Of a stretch of DNA of 64,000 nt, positions 1 to 8,160 are shown in pieces. The stretch is taken from NCBI RefSeq assembly GCF_018881755.1, contig NZ_JACVPS010000009.1, forward strand, positions 1 to 64,000, read 5' to 3'. The DNA comes from Polynucleobacter finlandensis (GTDB taxonomy: Bacteria > Pseudomonadota > Gammaproteobacteria > Burkholderiales > Burkholderiaceae). The stretch's first letter is position 1. The number at the start of each line of letters is the position of its first letter. The position numbers and the translations under genes are program-made. Below the pieces are notes generated by a model. It was given only the letters and a program-made list of their open reading frames with translations. It was not told where the DNA came from and did not search any database.

Positions 1-33
1 GCTAAAGCTCGCAAAGCAATCGCCGCTTCTTAA
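1..33 (+). CDS. C-terminal end of an unidentified upstream gene
   Basis: Frame 1 reads AKARKAIAAS and then a TAA stop at 31-33. Only ten residues are in the window, basic and alanine-rich. A terminator hairpin follows 22 bases later, which supports this being the true end of a gene. No family can be assigned from so short a piece. Confidence 0.55.
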   Translation, partial: AKARKAIAAS

Positions 34-55
34 TCTCAATATTGATGAATGAGAT

Positions 56-77
56 GGCCACCTTCGGGTGGTTTTTT
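56..77 (+). terminator. Rho-independent terminator of the upstream gene
   Basis: A CCACC-TTCG-GGTGG hairpin (58-71) with a stable UUCG tetraloop is followed directly by six T. It lies 22 bases after the stop codon of the partial gene at the left edge. Confidence 0.8.
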
Positions 78-412
78 GTTGTCTCTGCATGGGCTGCTTT
101 GGGTCGGACTCTGCCGATTAGACTTAGATAGGGTGATGGTCTGCTTTGCATCCAAAAGCCGCCAGACATATTTTTTCAGAGCTTAAAAAATTAGATGCAA
201 GGTTAAAGATTAAGACTATTTTCTTTGCGAGCAAATCAAACACTCAATAGCAAAGAGGCGACTTGTATAAAGAGGCTCTAAATTTGGACAATAGAGCAAA
301 CAGCAAACCAATATAAACAAGGGGTTAGGAGCGCCTAAACACCAATTCTATTGTCCAGTCTCAACTATGTAAGTCATTGTTTTATATACATAAAGTGTCA
401 CTCAGGTGTATG
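78..412. other. Geneless AT-rich stretch, possible element flank
   Basis: No convincing coding region is visible on either strand. The only structure seen is an inverted repeat at 285-357. A 62-codon open frame (351-539) runs through the tRNA fragment and its terminator and is not a gene. The stretch sits immediately left of a truncated tRNA, so it may be the end of an integrated element or the scar of one (inference). Confidence 0.4.
285..357. repeat. Inverted repeat with a nested small palindrome
   Basis: The 11-base arm TGGACAATAGA (285-295) is perfectly complementary to TCTATTGTCCA (347-357). Inside it, TTAGG (325-329) can pair with CCTAA (334-338). The unit could form a cruciform or a long RNA hairpin. 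There is no T-run after it, so it is not a standard terminator. Its function is unknown. Confidence 0.45.
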
Positions 413-459
413 GGCTACGAACCAAGGGGTCGTGGGTTCAATTCCTGCCAGCCGCACCA
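413..459 (+). pseudogene. 3' half of tRNA-Arg(ACG), truncated
   Basis: From the anticodon stem onward the sequence is tRNA-like: loop CTACGAA (415-421, anticodon ACG), the 3' anticodon-stem strand CCAAG, a T-arm with TTCAATT, the acceptor strand CAGCCGC and an encoded CCA ending at 459. The 5' half is missing. No GCGGCTG acceptor strand or D-arm lies upstream, and the 5' anticodon-stem strand (reading ATGGG) mismatches its partner. The break lies in the anticodon stem-loop, a crossover site used by some tRNA-targeting tyrosine integrases. This looks like an att-site remnant rather than a working tRNA. Confidence 0.7.
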
Positions 460-464
460 ACTAT

Positions 465-495
465 AAGGGCCTCCTGTCGGAGGCCCTTACCTTTT
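465..495 (+). terminator. Strong terminator after the tRNA-Arg fragment
   Basis: A perfect 10-base-pair stem, AAGGGCCTCC (465-474) with GGAGGCCCTT (479-488), closes a four-base TGTC loop and is followed by ACCTTTT. It starts six bases after the CCA end, so it is probably the native terminator of the tRNA gene. Confidence 0.85.
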
Positions 496-550
496 GGGTC
501 ATTTCAATCTCATTTAGGCTCTTGAAATTGCCTATATAGTTGAGGTCAAT

Positions 551-1735
551 ATGACAAAAATCAACGCTTCCCAGGCTTTATCCCGCTATCGGGTGCTGGA
601 TTTAACCCGAGTTCGTTCGGGTCCTGTTTGTGCCCGCCACTTGGCTGACTTTGGTGCGGATGTGATTAAGATCGAAAATCCTGGCCTCGAAGAGTATGCG
701 GGACCACGAGAAGCGGCTGATTTTCAGAATCTCCATCGCAATAAACGCTCCATTACGCTCAACCTAAAATCTGCCGAGGGTAAGGCCATCTTTGATAGAT
801 TGGTTCAGACTGCCGATGTGGTGATTGAGAACTATCGCCCCGATGTGAAGTTTCGTTTGGGTATTGACTATGAGTCACTGAAAAAACTCAATCCCAAAAT
901 AGTGCTTGCGAGTATTTCTGGTTTTGGTCAAGATGGTCCTTACGTCAATCGACCTGGCTTTGATCAAATCGCCCAAGGGCTATCCGGTTTGATGTCAGTG
1001 ACTGGACGTCCAGGCGAAGGCCCGATGCGCGTTGGTAGTGCAGTCACAGATGTGACTGCAGGACTCTTAGCAGCAATGGGTGTGATGACTGCATTGCTCG
1101 AGCGTGAAGTCAGCGGTGAAGGGCAATGGGTTCAATCCAACCTATTACAAGCAGGGCTTACCTTATTGGATTTTCAAGCAGCTCGGTACACCATGAGTGG
1201 CGAGGTGGCCAAGCAGGTTGGCAATGATCACCCCACCTTTATGCCGACTTCCGCATACCAAGCTAGTGATGGCTACATCAATATTGCTGCTACGGGTCCA
1301 GGCATCTGGGAAAAGTTTGCTGCAGCGATTGGTCGCGATGACTTATTGGCCGATGAGCAATTCAAAATTGGTAAAGGTAGATCAGAAGGCCGCGCGCGCT
1401 TAAATGCTGAACTCAGCAAAACCTTGATTCAGAAAACCAGTGCCCAATGGGTAGAAATACTTTTAAAAGCAGGCATACCTTGTGGGCCGATTTATGGGAT
1501 TGATCAAGTCTTTGCTGATCCCCAAGTGCAACATCTTGGCGCTATCGGCAAGGTCACGCATCCAGAGTTGGGTGAATTATCTTTATTGAATCAATCGATT
1601 GCTTTATCCAGAACTCCCGCTACGATGGTTGCCAGCAGTCCGATTAAGGGTCAGCACACCACAGAGGTATTGCGTGAAATTGGCTATAGCGATCTTGAGA
1701 TTGAAGTATTTACAAATAATCACGTTATTGAATAA
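551..1735 (+). CDS. CaiB/BaiF family (class III) CoA-transferase
   Basis: The 394-residue length is typical of class III CoA-transferases, which move CoA between carboxylic acids through an aspartyl-anhydride intermediate. The N-terminus has the family pattern RVLDLTRV...ARHLADFGADVIKIE, and the expected catalytic aspartate is Asp167 in SAVTDVTAG. The ATG at 551 follows a GAGG ribosome-binding site. The gene heads a short operon with a crotonase-like protein 10 bases downstream and a Bug binding protein after that, which suggests uptake and CoA activation of an organic acid (inference). The substrate cannot be read from sequence. Confidence 0.9.
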   Translation: MTKINASQALSRYRVLDLTRVRSGPVCARHLADFGADVIKIENPGLEEYAGPREAADFQNLHRNKRSITLNLKSAEGKAIFDRLVQTADVVIENYRPDVKFRLGIDYESLKKLNPKIVLASISGFGQDGPYVNRPGFDQIAQGLSGLMSVTGRPGEGPMRVGSAVTDVTAGLLAAMGVMTALLEREVSGEGQWVQSNLLQAGLTLLDFQAARYTMSGEVAKQVGNDHPTFMPTSAYQASDGYINIAATGPGIWEKFAAAIGRDDLLADEQFKIGKGRSEGRARLNAELSKTLIQKTSAQWVEILLKAGIPCGPIYGIDQVFADPQVQHLGAIGKVTHPELGELSLLNQSIALSRTPATMVASSPIKGQHTTEVLREIGYSDLEIEVFTNNHVIE

Positions 1736-1745
1736 GAAAGTCAGT

Positions 1746-2528
1746 ATGGCAAGAATCATTACTCAAAAAAAAGGTGCGGTAGGCATCATCACCATCTCTA
1801 ATCCTGAAAAGATGAATGCGATGACCTTGGATATGTGGTCCGCCATTCCTGCAGCCATTCAAAGCTTTGACGCAGATGCTGAAGTGCGCGTGATTGTGGT
1901 TTCAGGTGAGGGTGAAAAGGCTTTTATCTCTGGCGCAGATATTTCCCAATTCGACAAGCTTCGGGGAACAGCAGATGCCCAGGAGCAATACAACCAAGCG
2001 GTCACTGCAGCGTATCAAGCCCCCATAGTTTGTAGCAAGCCTGTGATCGCAAGCATTCGTGGATATTGCTTTGGTGGCGGATTAGGTTTCTCCGCATCCT
2101 GCGATATTCGGATTTGCTCAGAAGATGCTCAATTTAGAATGCCTGCCGCTCGATTGGGATTGGGTTACAGCCCAGAGGGTATTCGACGCTTCATGAGTAT
2201 TCTCGGGCCGGCTAATACCGCTGACATCTTCTTCAGTGCCCGCCGCTTTAATGCAAGAGATGCATTACAAATGGGCTTTGTTTCCAAAGTACACCCAGAT
2301 GCTGATCTAGAAAAATTGACCATGGAGTATGCCCAACTCATCTCTGAGAATGCGCCGTTGACTGTAGCCGCGAGTAAGTTTGCGATTAAGCAAGCTTTGC
2401 TTGATCCAGAGCTTAAGGATTTAGAGCGGGCCACAGAGATGGTCAAGATTTGCTTTGCTAGTGAAGACTACAAAGAGGGCCGCAAGGCTTTTGCAGAAAA
2501 ACGCACACCTCAGTTCACTGGTAAATAA
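1746..2528 (+). CDS. Enoyl-CoA hydratase/isomerase (crotonase) family protein
   Basis: This 260-residue crotonase-superfamily protein has the acyl-CoA oxyanion-hole motifs GADIS (about 63-67) and GYCFGGGLG (about 106-114). The ATG at 1746 is preferred because an upstream reading in the same frame would overlap the CoA-transferase gene. Both glutamates that catalyse hydration in classical enoyl-CoA hydratase appear replaced, by Gly114 and Ala134, so a hydratase reaction is doubtful although CoA binding looks intact. Known crotonase relatives without these residues catalyse isomerisation, hydrolysis or decarboxylation. It is co-transcribed with the CoA-transferase and overlaps the next gene by one base. 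Confidence 0.88.
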   Translation: MARIITQKKGAVGIITISNPEKMNAMTLDMWSAIPAAIQSFDADAEVRVIVVSGEGEKAFISGADISQFDKLRGTADAQEQYNQAVTAAYQAPIVCSKPVIASIRGYCFGGGLGFSASCDIRICSEDAQFRMPAARLGLGYSPEGIRRFMSILGPANTADIFFSARRFNARDALQMGFVSKVHPDADLEKLTMEYAQLISENAPLTVAASKFAIKQALLDPELKDLERATEMVKICFASEDYKEGRKAFAEKRTPQFTGK

Positions 2529-3502
2529 TGATGTTGATCAGCAGAAGAGTTGCCGGTTTTTTGATTTACGCACTGATCTGCTGTAGCTCTTTTGTTTATG
2601 CGCAAAATACTTATCCAGATAGGCCCATTAAGTTAATTGTTGGCTATCCACCAGGCGGCGCAGCAGATTTTGTAGCCCGCGTTACTGCGGAGCAAATCTC
2701 TCGTGAAATTGGCGTTGCAGTTACTGTCGAGAATCGACCTGGGGCAGGAGGTGCGATTGCCGCCGATTTAGTGGCTAAAGCCCCGCCTGATGGTTACACC
2801 ATTTCTTTATATGGTCCGCATGCGCAGATCAAGGCACTTTATCCAAAGATGGCTCTAGAGGAGGGTGACTTTGTACCAGTCACCAATATTGCAACCGGCT
2901 CCATGATTATTTGCGCAAATCCAAAGGTGCCCTATAAAAATCTTCGAGAGTTGATTGCTTTCAGCAAAGCCAATCCTGGAGTAATTTTTAACGCCTCCTC
3001 TGGCAATGGTTCAACTCCTCATTTAGCCGCCGCTTTATTTGAATCTGTTGCTAATGTGAAATTCACAACCATTCAATTTAAAGGTGGCGGTCCAGCAGCC
3101 GTCTCAACAATAGCTGGTGATACCCAACTCATGTTTGCTACGCCGCCAACAGTCATGAGTTTTATTAAGAGTGGTGACTTAAAGGCGATTGCTTTAACCT
3201 CCGCCAAACCTTCTGCCGCCATTCCTGGGGTTGCTGGAGCCGAAGAAAGTGGCTTATCTGGCTATAACTCAACGTTTTCATATGGACTGTATTTCCCAGC
3301 CGGCACTCCCGCTGCTATTACCAACAAGATGTTTGTTGCTGCATCCAAGGGGATGGCTCAGCCAGGGGTCAAGCAGCGTTTAGCCGCACAAGGCATGGAT
3401 GTCACCACCTCGAAATCTCCAGCCCAGTTTCAGGTCCATTTGCGGACCGAGGCACCAGCTTTGGCTGAGATTGTCAGAATCTCCGGCGCCAAATTGGAAT
3501 AG
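2528..3502 (+). CDS. Bug/TctC family periplasmic substrate-binding protein
   Basis: A 324-residue tripartite tricarboxylate transporter binding protein. It has an N-terminal signal peptide ending near VYAQ and the family hallmarks YPDRPIKLIVGYPPGG near residue 30, ENRPGAGG, and a C-terminal segment of the form RLAAQGMDV. Such proteins bind small carboxylates or similar solutes in the periplasm. The start overlaps the crotonase stop codon (TAATG), so it is translationally coupled. No TctA or TctB membrane subunits are nearby. The ligand is probably the acid handled by the two preceding enzymes (inference). Confidence 0.92.
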   Translation: MMLISRRVAGFLIYALICCSSFVYAQNTYPDRPIKLIVGYPPGGAADFVARVTAEQISREIGVAVTVENRPGAGGAIAADLVAKAPPDGYTISLYGPHAQIKALYPKMALEEGDFVPVTNIATGSMIICANPKVPYKNLRELIAFSKANPGVIFNASSGNGSTPHLAAALFESVANVKFTTIQFKGGGPAAVSTIAGDTQLMFATPPTVMSFIKSGDLKAIALTSAKPSAAIPGVAGAEESGLSGYNSTFSYGLYFPAGTPAAITNKMFVAASKGMAQPGVKQRLAAQGMDVTTSKSPAQFQVHLRTEAPALAEIVRISGAKLE

Positions 3503-3579
3503 TATTTTTTCGATATCGACAGGGCCTTCTATTTCAACCATTTCATGTCGATTTCACATAGATACCTTATAGTTTGCCT

Positions 3580-4743
3580 ATGAGCATTTCAGCCCCCATT
3601 TCTTCAGCAGAGCCCCCAGTCGCGGTTTGGTCCCAGTCTGATGGCAATAACGCCAAAATTTCCCTCATGGGCAAAATTAATGTCTATTCCCTGGGTGGGG
3701 TATGGACTCAAATTCGCGCTGCTCAAAATGCTTGGCTGAAACAAGGCGCAAGTCAGTCCTTAGTATTAGATGCCTCACAGATTTCTTCTTTAGATGGTGC
3801 AGGTATTGCCTTTTTGATTGGTGTTGAAGAGGTACAACAAAAAGCAGGTGGAAAGTTTGAGATTGTCGGTTTAGATGCTCGCTACCAGCCGCTCTTAAAA
3901 GAATTTGACCCTATCTCGAATTTATTTCCAGTGCCAGCAGTCATTCCTAAGAGAAGTTTTATCGTTAGCACAGGCATGGCTGCACAAAATCTGATTGACG
4001 ATGCCCGTGGTCTCATCACTTTCACTGGCCACTTAACAGCGGATTTAGTGTGGTCCATTCGCAATATCAAACAGGTGCGCTGGGGTGATTTTGTCAACGC
4101 TGCCGTAGAAGCTGGTATCAATGCTTTGCCGATTGTGGGTTTGGTCTCCTTTTTGATCGGGGTAATTTTGTCGTTTCAAGCGGCCATTGGTATGAAGCAA
4201 TTTGGCGCCGAATCTTTTGTGGGCCCGCTAGCTGCACTAGGCATTGTGCGAGAAATGGGTCCCTTGATTACTGCCATTTTGCTTGCTGGCCGTTCATCAG
4301 CTGCGTTTGCCGCTGAGATTGGCACCATGACTGTCAATAGTGAAGTCGATGCATTGGTGAGTGGGGGCCTGAGCCCCATTCGCTTCTTGGTTGTGCCAAG
4401 AGTACTTGCAGGTATTTTGGTGATGCCAATCTTAACTTTATATGCCGACATCATCAGCATCATTGCCTCGATGTTTACGATGCTGGCTTACGGTATCCCG
4501 TTTATTAATTTTTATAACGGCATGTTGGCAGCTGTAGATATTGAAGACATCTCATCTGGCTTAATTAAAGCGACGCTGTTTGGCGTTGTGGTATCCGCTG
4601 TAGGTTGCTTGCGTGGTATGCAGACTGGCACAGGCGCTGCTGCAGTAGGTATTTCTGCAACGCGCGCTGTTGTTAGCAGCATCGTAATGATCGTATTGGT
4701 TGACGGTGTGTTTGCCTTCATTTCCTATAAGACAGGTTTCTGA
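3580..4743 (+). CDS. mlaE: MlaE-type lipid ABC permease with N-terminal STAS domain
   Basis: The N-terminal part (about residues 15-115) is a STAS-like domain with the pattern LVLDASQISSLDGAGIAFL. It is fused to an MlaE permease domain of about 250 residues with several hydrophobic helices and the conserved REMGPLITAILLAGR stretch. The family forms the inner-membrane part of MCE-type phospholipid transporters, in which the STAS protein MlaB is often a separate subunit. ATG 3580 is preferred over an in-frame TTG two codons earlier. It is the first gene of a tightly packed four-gene operon; its stop overlaps the ATPase start. It is probably a paralogue of the main Mla system, since MlaA and MlaC genes are absent here. 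Confidence 0.93.
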   Translation: MSISAPISSAEPPVAVWSQSDGNNAKISLMGKINVYSLGGVWTQIRAAQNAWLKQGASQSLVLDASQISSLDGAGIAFLIGVEEVQQKAGGKFEIVGLDARYQPLLKEFDPISNLFPVPAVIPKRSFIVSTGMAAQNLIDDARGLITFTGHLTADLVWSIRNIKQVRWGDFVNAAVEAGINALPIVGLVSFLIGVILSFQAAIGMKQFGAESFVGPLAALGIVREMGPLITAILLAGRSSAAFAAEIGTMTVNSEVDALVSGGLSPIRFLVVPRVLAGILVMPILTLYADIISIIASMFTMLAYGIPFINFYNGMLAAVDIEDISSGLIKATLFGVVVSAVGCLRGMQTGTGAAAVGISATRAVVSSIVMIVLVDGVFAFISYKTGF

Positions 4744-5531
4744 TGGATATGACCAATAACAACTCCACCAATACGACCTACGCCATAGACGTTCAGAATC
4801 TCACAGTAGGTTATGGCTCGAACGTGTTGATGAAGGATCTCAACTTCACTGTGAACAATGGGGAGATTTTTGTGATTCTTGGCGGTTCTGGTTGCGGTAA
4901 GTCCAGCCTTCTGAAAAATCTCTTTGGTTTGTATCAGCCTCTAGCTGGCGATGTTCTGATTGAAGGGCAAAATATTACTGCTGCTCAAGGAGCAGAGCGT
5001 CAAAAGATCATGACAAGCTTTGGTGTGATGTATCAGCAGGGCGCTTTATTTGGTTCTATGAATTTACTTGAGAACGTGACACTCTTTATGGAGGAGTACA
5101 CCGAGCTCACTCAGGATCAGATGGATTTATTGGCGCGCTGTAAATTGGATTTGGTCGGCTTGCTGCCATATGAAACCTATATGCCCAGTGAGATTAGTGG
5201 GGGGATGCAAAAACGTGCCGCCATTGCCCGAGCCATGGCACTTGATCCTAAAATTTTATTTCTGGATGAACCGTCAGCCGGCCTAGATCCCATTACCTCA
5301 GCAGATTTAGATAGCACGATTTTGGACTTATCGAAAAATTTGGGCATTACCTTTGTGATCGTGTCTCATGAGCTAGCTAGTATTTATGCCATTGCCGATA
5401 AAGTCATCATGTTAGATAAGGGTGCCAAGGGCATCATTGCCGAAGGCGATCCAAAAGTATTAAGAGATACCAGTACTGACCCTAGAGTGCATCAATTCTT
5501 TAATCGCATTATGAGTAAGGACGTAGCATGA
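4743..5531 (+). CDS. mlaF: MlaF-type ABC transporter ATP-binding protein
   Basis: This 262-residue ABC ATPase has Walker A GGSGCGKSS (about 48-56), the Q-loop in VMYQQGALF, the signature SGGMQKR, Walker B ILFLDEPSAGLD and the switch histidine in VSHE. It energises lipid movement by the MlaE/MCE complex at the inner membrane. It overlaps the permease stop by one base and the MCE gene by four bases (ATGA), as expected for equimolar complex subunits. Confidence 0.95.
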   Translation: MDMTNNNSTNTTYAIDVQNLTVGYGSNVLMKDLNFTVNNGEIFVILGGSGCGKSSLLKNLFGLYQPLAGDVLIEGQNITAAQGAERQKIMTSFGVMYQQGALFGSMNLLENVTLFMEEYTELTQDQMDLLARCKLDLVGLLPYETYMPSEISGGMQKRAAIARAMALDPKILFLDEPSAGLDPITSADLDSTILDLSKNLGITFVIVSHELASIYAIADKVIMLDKGAKGIIAEGDPKVLRDTSTDPRVHQFFNRIMSKDVA

Positions 5532-6442
5532 GCAATAACTCAAATCCCAATTATTTCCGTCTCGGCCTATTTGTACTTGCTGCAATTGGAGTGCTTGTTG
5601 CAGTCGTCCTCATTTTTGGATCAGGCCAGCTTTTTAAAAAATCATTTGTGATTGAGACCTATATTAAGCAATCTGTGACAGGTTTGGATACAGGAGCCTC
5701 AGTAAGGTTTAGGGGTGTCAAGATTGGCCAGGTTACTTTAATTGGTTTGTCTGGAGATATTTATGAGAAGGACATTCCGTTTCAAGAAAGAAAGCAATAT
5801 GTAGTGGTGCGTATGCAGATCCTTGGTGAAACAGTGAATGAAGACCTTATTCAGGAGTTTGTTAAAAATAATTTACGCGCACAAGTGAAGTCCCAGGGCA
5901 TTACAGGCGTCAATTACATTGAATTTAATTTCACCCCAAATGCCAATGCCTACCCACCGTTGCCTTATGACTGGAAGCCAGCTTACCCAACCATTCCCTC
6001 TTTACCCAATCAAGCTGACCAAATTATTGGCGGTATTCAGAAGTTGATTGATGGCATGAATCAGATCAACATCGATGGCACTCAGAAAAAATTTGATGCT
6101 CTATTGAATAATTTAAATCTAGTGATGGGTGGTAATGGCAAAGACAATGACGGCATTATTCAATCTGTCAAAGATTTGAATGTTTTATTAGCTCGCATTG
6201 CTAAGGTAACCGATAAAGATGAGCTAAATGTGCTGATGCGTGAACTGGTCGGCGCCATGGTCTCTTTGCGCCAGACGATTACCAGCATTCAGGGCGATTC
6301 TGCGATTACCATCGAGAATCTCAAGCAAACTAGCGAGCAATTAAATGAGCTCACCAGAATTGCTAGTCAGTCGCCAGCGAGTTTGATCTGGAGTGAACCG
6401 CCACCTCGAATTACGCCGCCCATGAATGGAGCGCAAAAATGA
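5528..6442 (+). CDS. mlaD: MCE/MlaD family lipid-binding protein
   Basis: The protein has 304 residues, with one N-terminal membrane anchor (about 10-31) and a periplasmic MCE domain beginning VIETYIKQSVTGLDTGASVRF. MCE domains assemble into hexameric rings that carry lipids across the periplasm. The C-terminal 150 residues form a long, probably helical tail with repeated L/I/N patterns, ending in a proline-rich tip. It is longer than canonical MlaD (about 180 residues) and resembles the MCE proteins that are paired with PqiC-like lipoproteins. The start overlaps mlaF (ATGA). Confidence 0.92.
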   Translation: MSNNSNPNYFRLGLFVLAAIGVLVAVVLIFGSGQLFKKSFVIETYIKQSVTGLDTGASVRFRGVKIGQVTLIGLSGDIYEKDIPFQERKQYVVVRMQILGETVNEDLIQEFVKNNLRAQVKSQGITGVNYIEFNFTPNANAYPPLPYDWKPAYPTIPSLPNQADQIIGGIQKLIDGMNQINIDGTQKKFDALLNNLNLVMGGNGKDNDGIIQSVKDLNVLLARIAKVTDKDELNVLMRELVGAMVSLRQTITSIQGDSAITIENLKQTSEQLNELTRIASQSPASLIWSEPPPRITPPMNGAQK

Positions 6443-7095
6443 GAACCCAATTGATGAATCGATCGACTCTACTGAAATTTGTTGTTTGTGGTGCATCGCT
6501 CGCCATTCTGGTGGCATGTTCTTTACCAAAGCAACCAGCAATTCAACCTACGAGCTGGATGGTTGCCCCTGAGCGTACTGGCAGCCCTTATCAGCCGCGC
6601 ACTAACTTTTGGTTAAAGATTGGATCTATCTCTGTTACGCCACCCTCTGACGGCAAGTCTATGGTCTATCGACTGGGTGATCAGCGCTATGAAAAAGATT
6701 TCTACAACATTTATTCAACCATTCCGAGTGAGATGATCGGCAATGCCACACGCCAGTGGTTGAACAATGCCAATATCTTCTCTACGACGGTAGGTCAAAG
6801 CAATACCTTCTTCCCTTATTACACCCTGCAAGCTTCTGTGGAAGAGTTCTATGGGGATTACCGCGTTCGCCCTGAGGCGGTTGTAACGATAGAGTTTTTC
6901 CTAGTTGTTGCTAATGGTGGCAAAACCAGTCCCCTCATTGGTGCAAATCGTTACTCTCAGCGTGTTGCACTCAAAGACAATACCCCTGGTGCCTTAGCCA
7001 TTGGTCAGCAGCAGGCTTTAGCCGAGATCCTCAAGCAGTATGAAGGGGAGTTATATAAGTATTCAGGCAATTTGCCAAAACCTTTAGGTCAGTAA
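6439..7095 (+). CDS. ABC-type transport auxiliary lipoprotein (PqiC-like)
   Basis: This 218-residue lipoprotein has a lipobox LVAC with Cys27 as the lipidated residue. It contains the pattern common to this family: a YRLGDQRYEKDFYNIYSTIPSEM segment (about 74-95, given here in shortened sense as positions only) and a C-terminal ALAEILKQYEGEL helix. It probably sits in the outer membrane and receives the MCE tail, as PqiC does for PqiB (family knowledge). ATGA overlap with the MCE gene shows it belongs to the same operon. Confidence 0.85.
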   Translation: MRTQLMNRSTLLKFVVCGASLAILVACSLPKQPAIQPTSWMVAPERTGSPYQPRTNFWLKIGSISVTPPSDGKSMVYRLGDQRYEKDFYNIYSTIPSEMIGNATRQWLNNANIFSTTVGQSNTFFPYYTLQASVEEFYGDYRVRPEAVVTIEFFLVVANGGKTSPLIGANRYSQRVALKDNTPGALAIGQQQALAEILKQYEGELYKYSGNLPKPLGQ

Positions 7096-7099
7096 TTTT

Positions 7100-8095
7100 A
7101 TGAAAAGCCTTACCCGTCGCTCAGTTGTTTCATCAGCACTGCAATTATCTCTTTTGACCTTAGGCATGGGGTTCAGTGTTTTTGCGTCAGCACAAAGTTT
7201 TCCCACCAAGCCAATACGTTTAATTGTTCCCTTTGCGCCCGGTGGCAGCACTGACATCATTGCACGCGCTGTGGGTGATGCCTTGGGCCGCCAATTGGGT
7301 CAGCCTGTGATTGTCGAGAACAAAGCTGGTGGTGGAGGTTCTGTTGGCGCTTTGGAGGTGATGCGTGCCCCTAAAGATGGTTACACCATTGGCATGGCCA
7401 CTGTTTCCACTACAGCAGCCAATCCTGCAATCAATCCTAAGATTGGTTATGACCCGATTAAAGATTTCATGCCGATTAGCAATATTGCGGCAACCCCAAA
7501 CGTGATTGCAGTCAATCCTTCATTTCCGGCAAAGGATTTCAAAACCTTCATGGCGGTATTGAAGGCGAACCCTGGTAAGTATTCTTATTCAAGTTCGGGC
7601 ACAGGCGGTATTGGCCATTTGCAAACAGAGTTGTTCAAAAGTCTTGCTGGTGTATTCATTGTGCATATTCCGTATCGTGGCGCTGGCCCAGCATTGGCTG
7701 ACACGGTTGGCGGTCAGGTATCCATGATTTTTGATAACTTGCCATCCTCTTTGCCGTTTATTAAAGACGGTAAGCTGGTGCCGATTGTGGTCGCCGCCCC
7801 TAAACGTTTGGCGCAACTGCCAAATGTACCCACTTTTTCAGAGGTCGGTTTAGCACCAGTCAATCGCATGGCTTACTATGGCCTTTTGGGTCCGGCTGGT
7901 ATGCCTAAAGACGTTGTTGATAAGTACTATGCAGCTCTTCAAAAGGTCGTCGCAGACCCTACAGTATTAAAGCGCATTGAGGAGACCGGCTCTATCATTA
8001 ACGTCAATGGTCCCGATGCATTCTCAAAAGAGATTAAGGCCGAGTACGCGGTTTATAAAGAAGTTGTAGCTAAACAGAAATTACAGTTAGATTAA
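7100..8095 (+). CDS. Bug/TctC family periplasmic substrate-binding protein
   Basis: This 331-residue binding protein has a signal peptide of about 31 residues ending at ASAQ. It carries the family motifs FPTKPIRLIVPFAPGG, ENKAGGGG and PYRGAGPALAD. It starts five bases after the lipoprotein gene, so it may be co-transcribed with the MCE operon even though the two families are not known to cooperate. No TctA/TctB genes are adjacent, as is usual for the expanded Bug family of Burkholderiales. Confidence 0.93.
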   Translation: MKSLTRRSVVSSALQLSLLTLGMGFSVFASAQSFPTKPIRLIVPFAPGGSTDIIARAVGDALGRQLGQPVIVENKAGGGGSVGALEVMRAPKDGYTIGMATVSTTAANPAINPKIGYDPIKDFMPISNIAATPNVIAVNPSFPAKDFKTFMAVLKANPGKYSYSSSGTGGIGHLQTELFKSLAGVFIVHIPYRGAGPALADTVGGQVSMIFDNLPSSLPFIKDGKLVPIVVAAPKRLAQLPNVPTFSEVGLAPVNRMAYYGLLGPAGMPKDVVDKYYAALQKVVADPTVLKRIEETGSIINVNGPDAFSKEIKAEYAVYKEVVAKQKLQLD

Positions 8096-8125
8096 TCACT
8101 TCATCATCGGAGTGATTTGCTTATT
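8094..8125 (+). terminator. Possible weak terminator after the second Bug gene
   Basis: AATCACT (8094-8100) pairs with AGTGATT (8111-8117) around a 10-base loop, overlapping the TAA stop. The following TGCTTATT is only weakly T-rich, so termination may be partial and read through into the SDR gene. Confidence 0.35.
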
Positions 8126-8160
8126 ATAAAAATAGATAGATCAAAATTATTGGGGATCAC

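Noticed and set aside
58..71. Similarity of this hairpin to the one at 59204-59231
   Set aside because: Both share the CCACC/GGTGG stem with a short C/T-rich loop, a common terminator sequence, so it is not evidence of a repeat element.
321..340. Resemblance of the nested palindrome to an integron attC core
   Set aside because: Only the GTTAG/CCTAA-like centre matches; there is no cassette gene, no paired outer core sites and no second copy in the window.
351..539. 62-codon open frame
   Set aside because: It runs through the tRNA-Arg fragment and its terminator hairpin, has no ribosome-binding site and no recognisable protein pattern.
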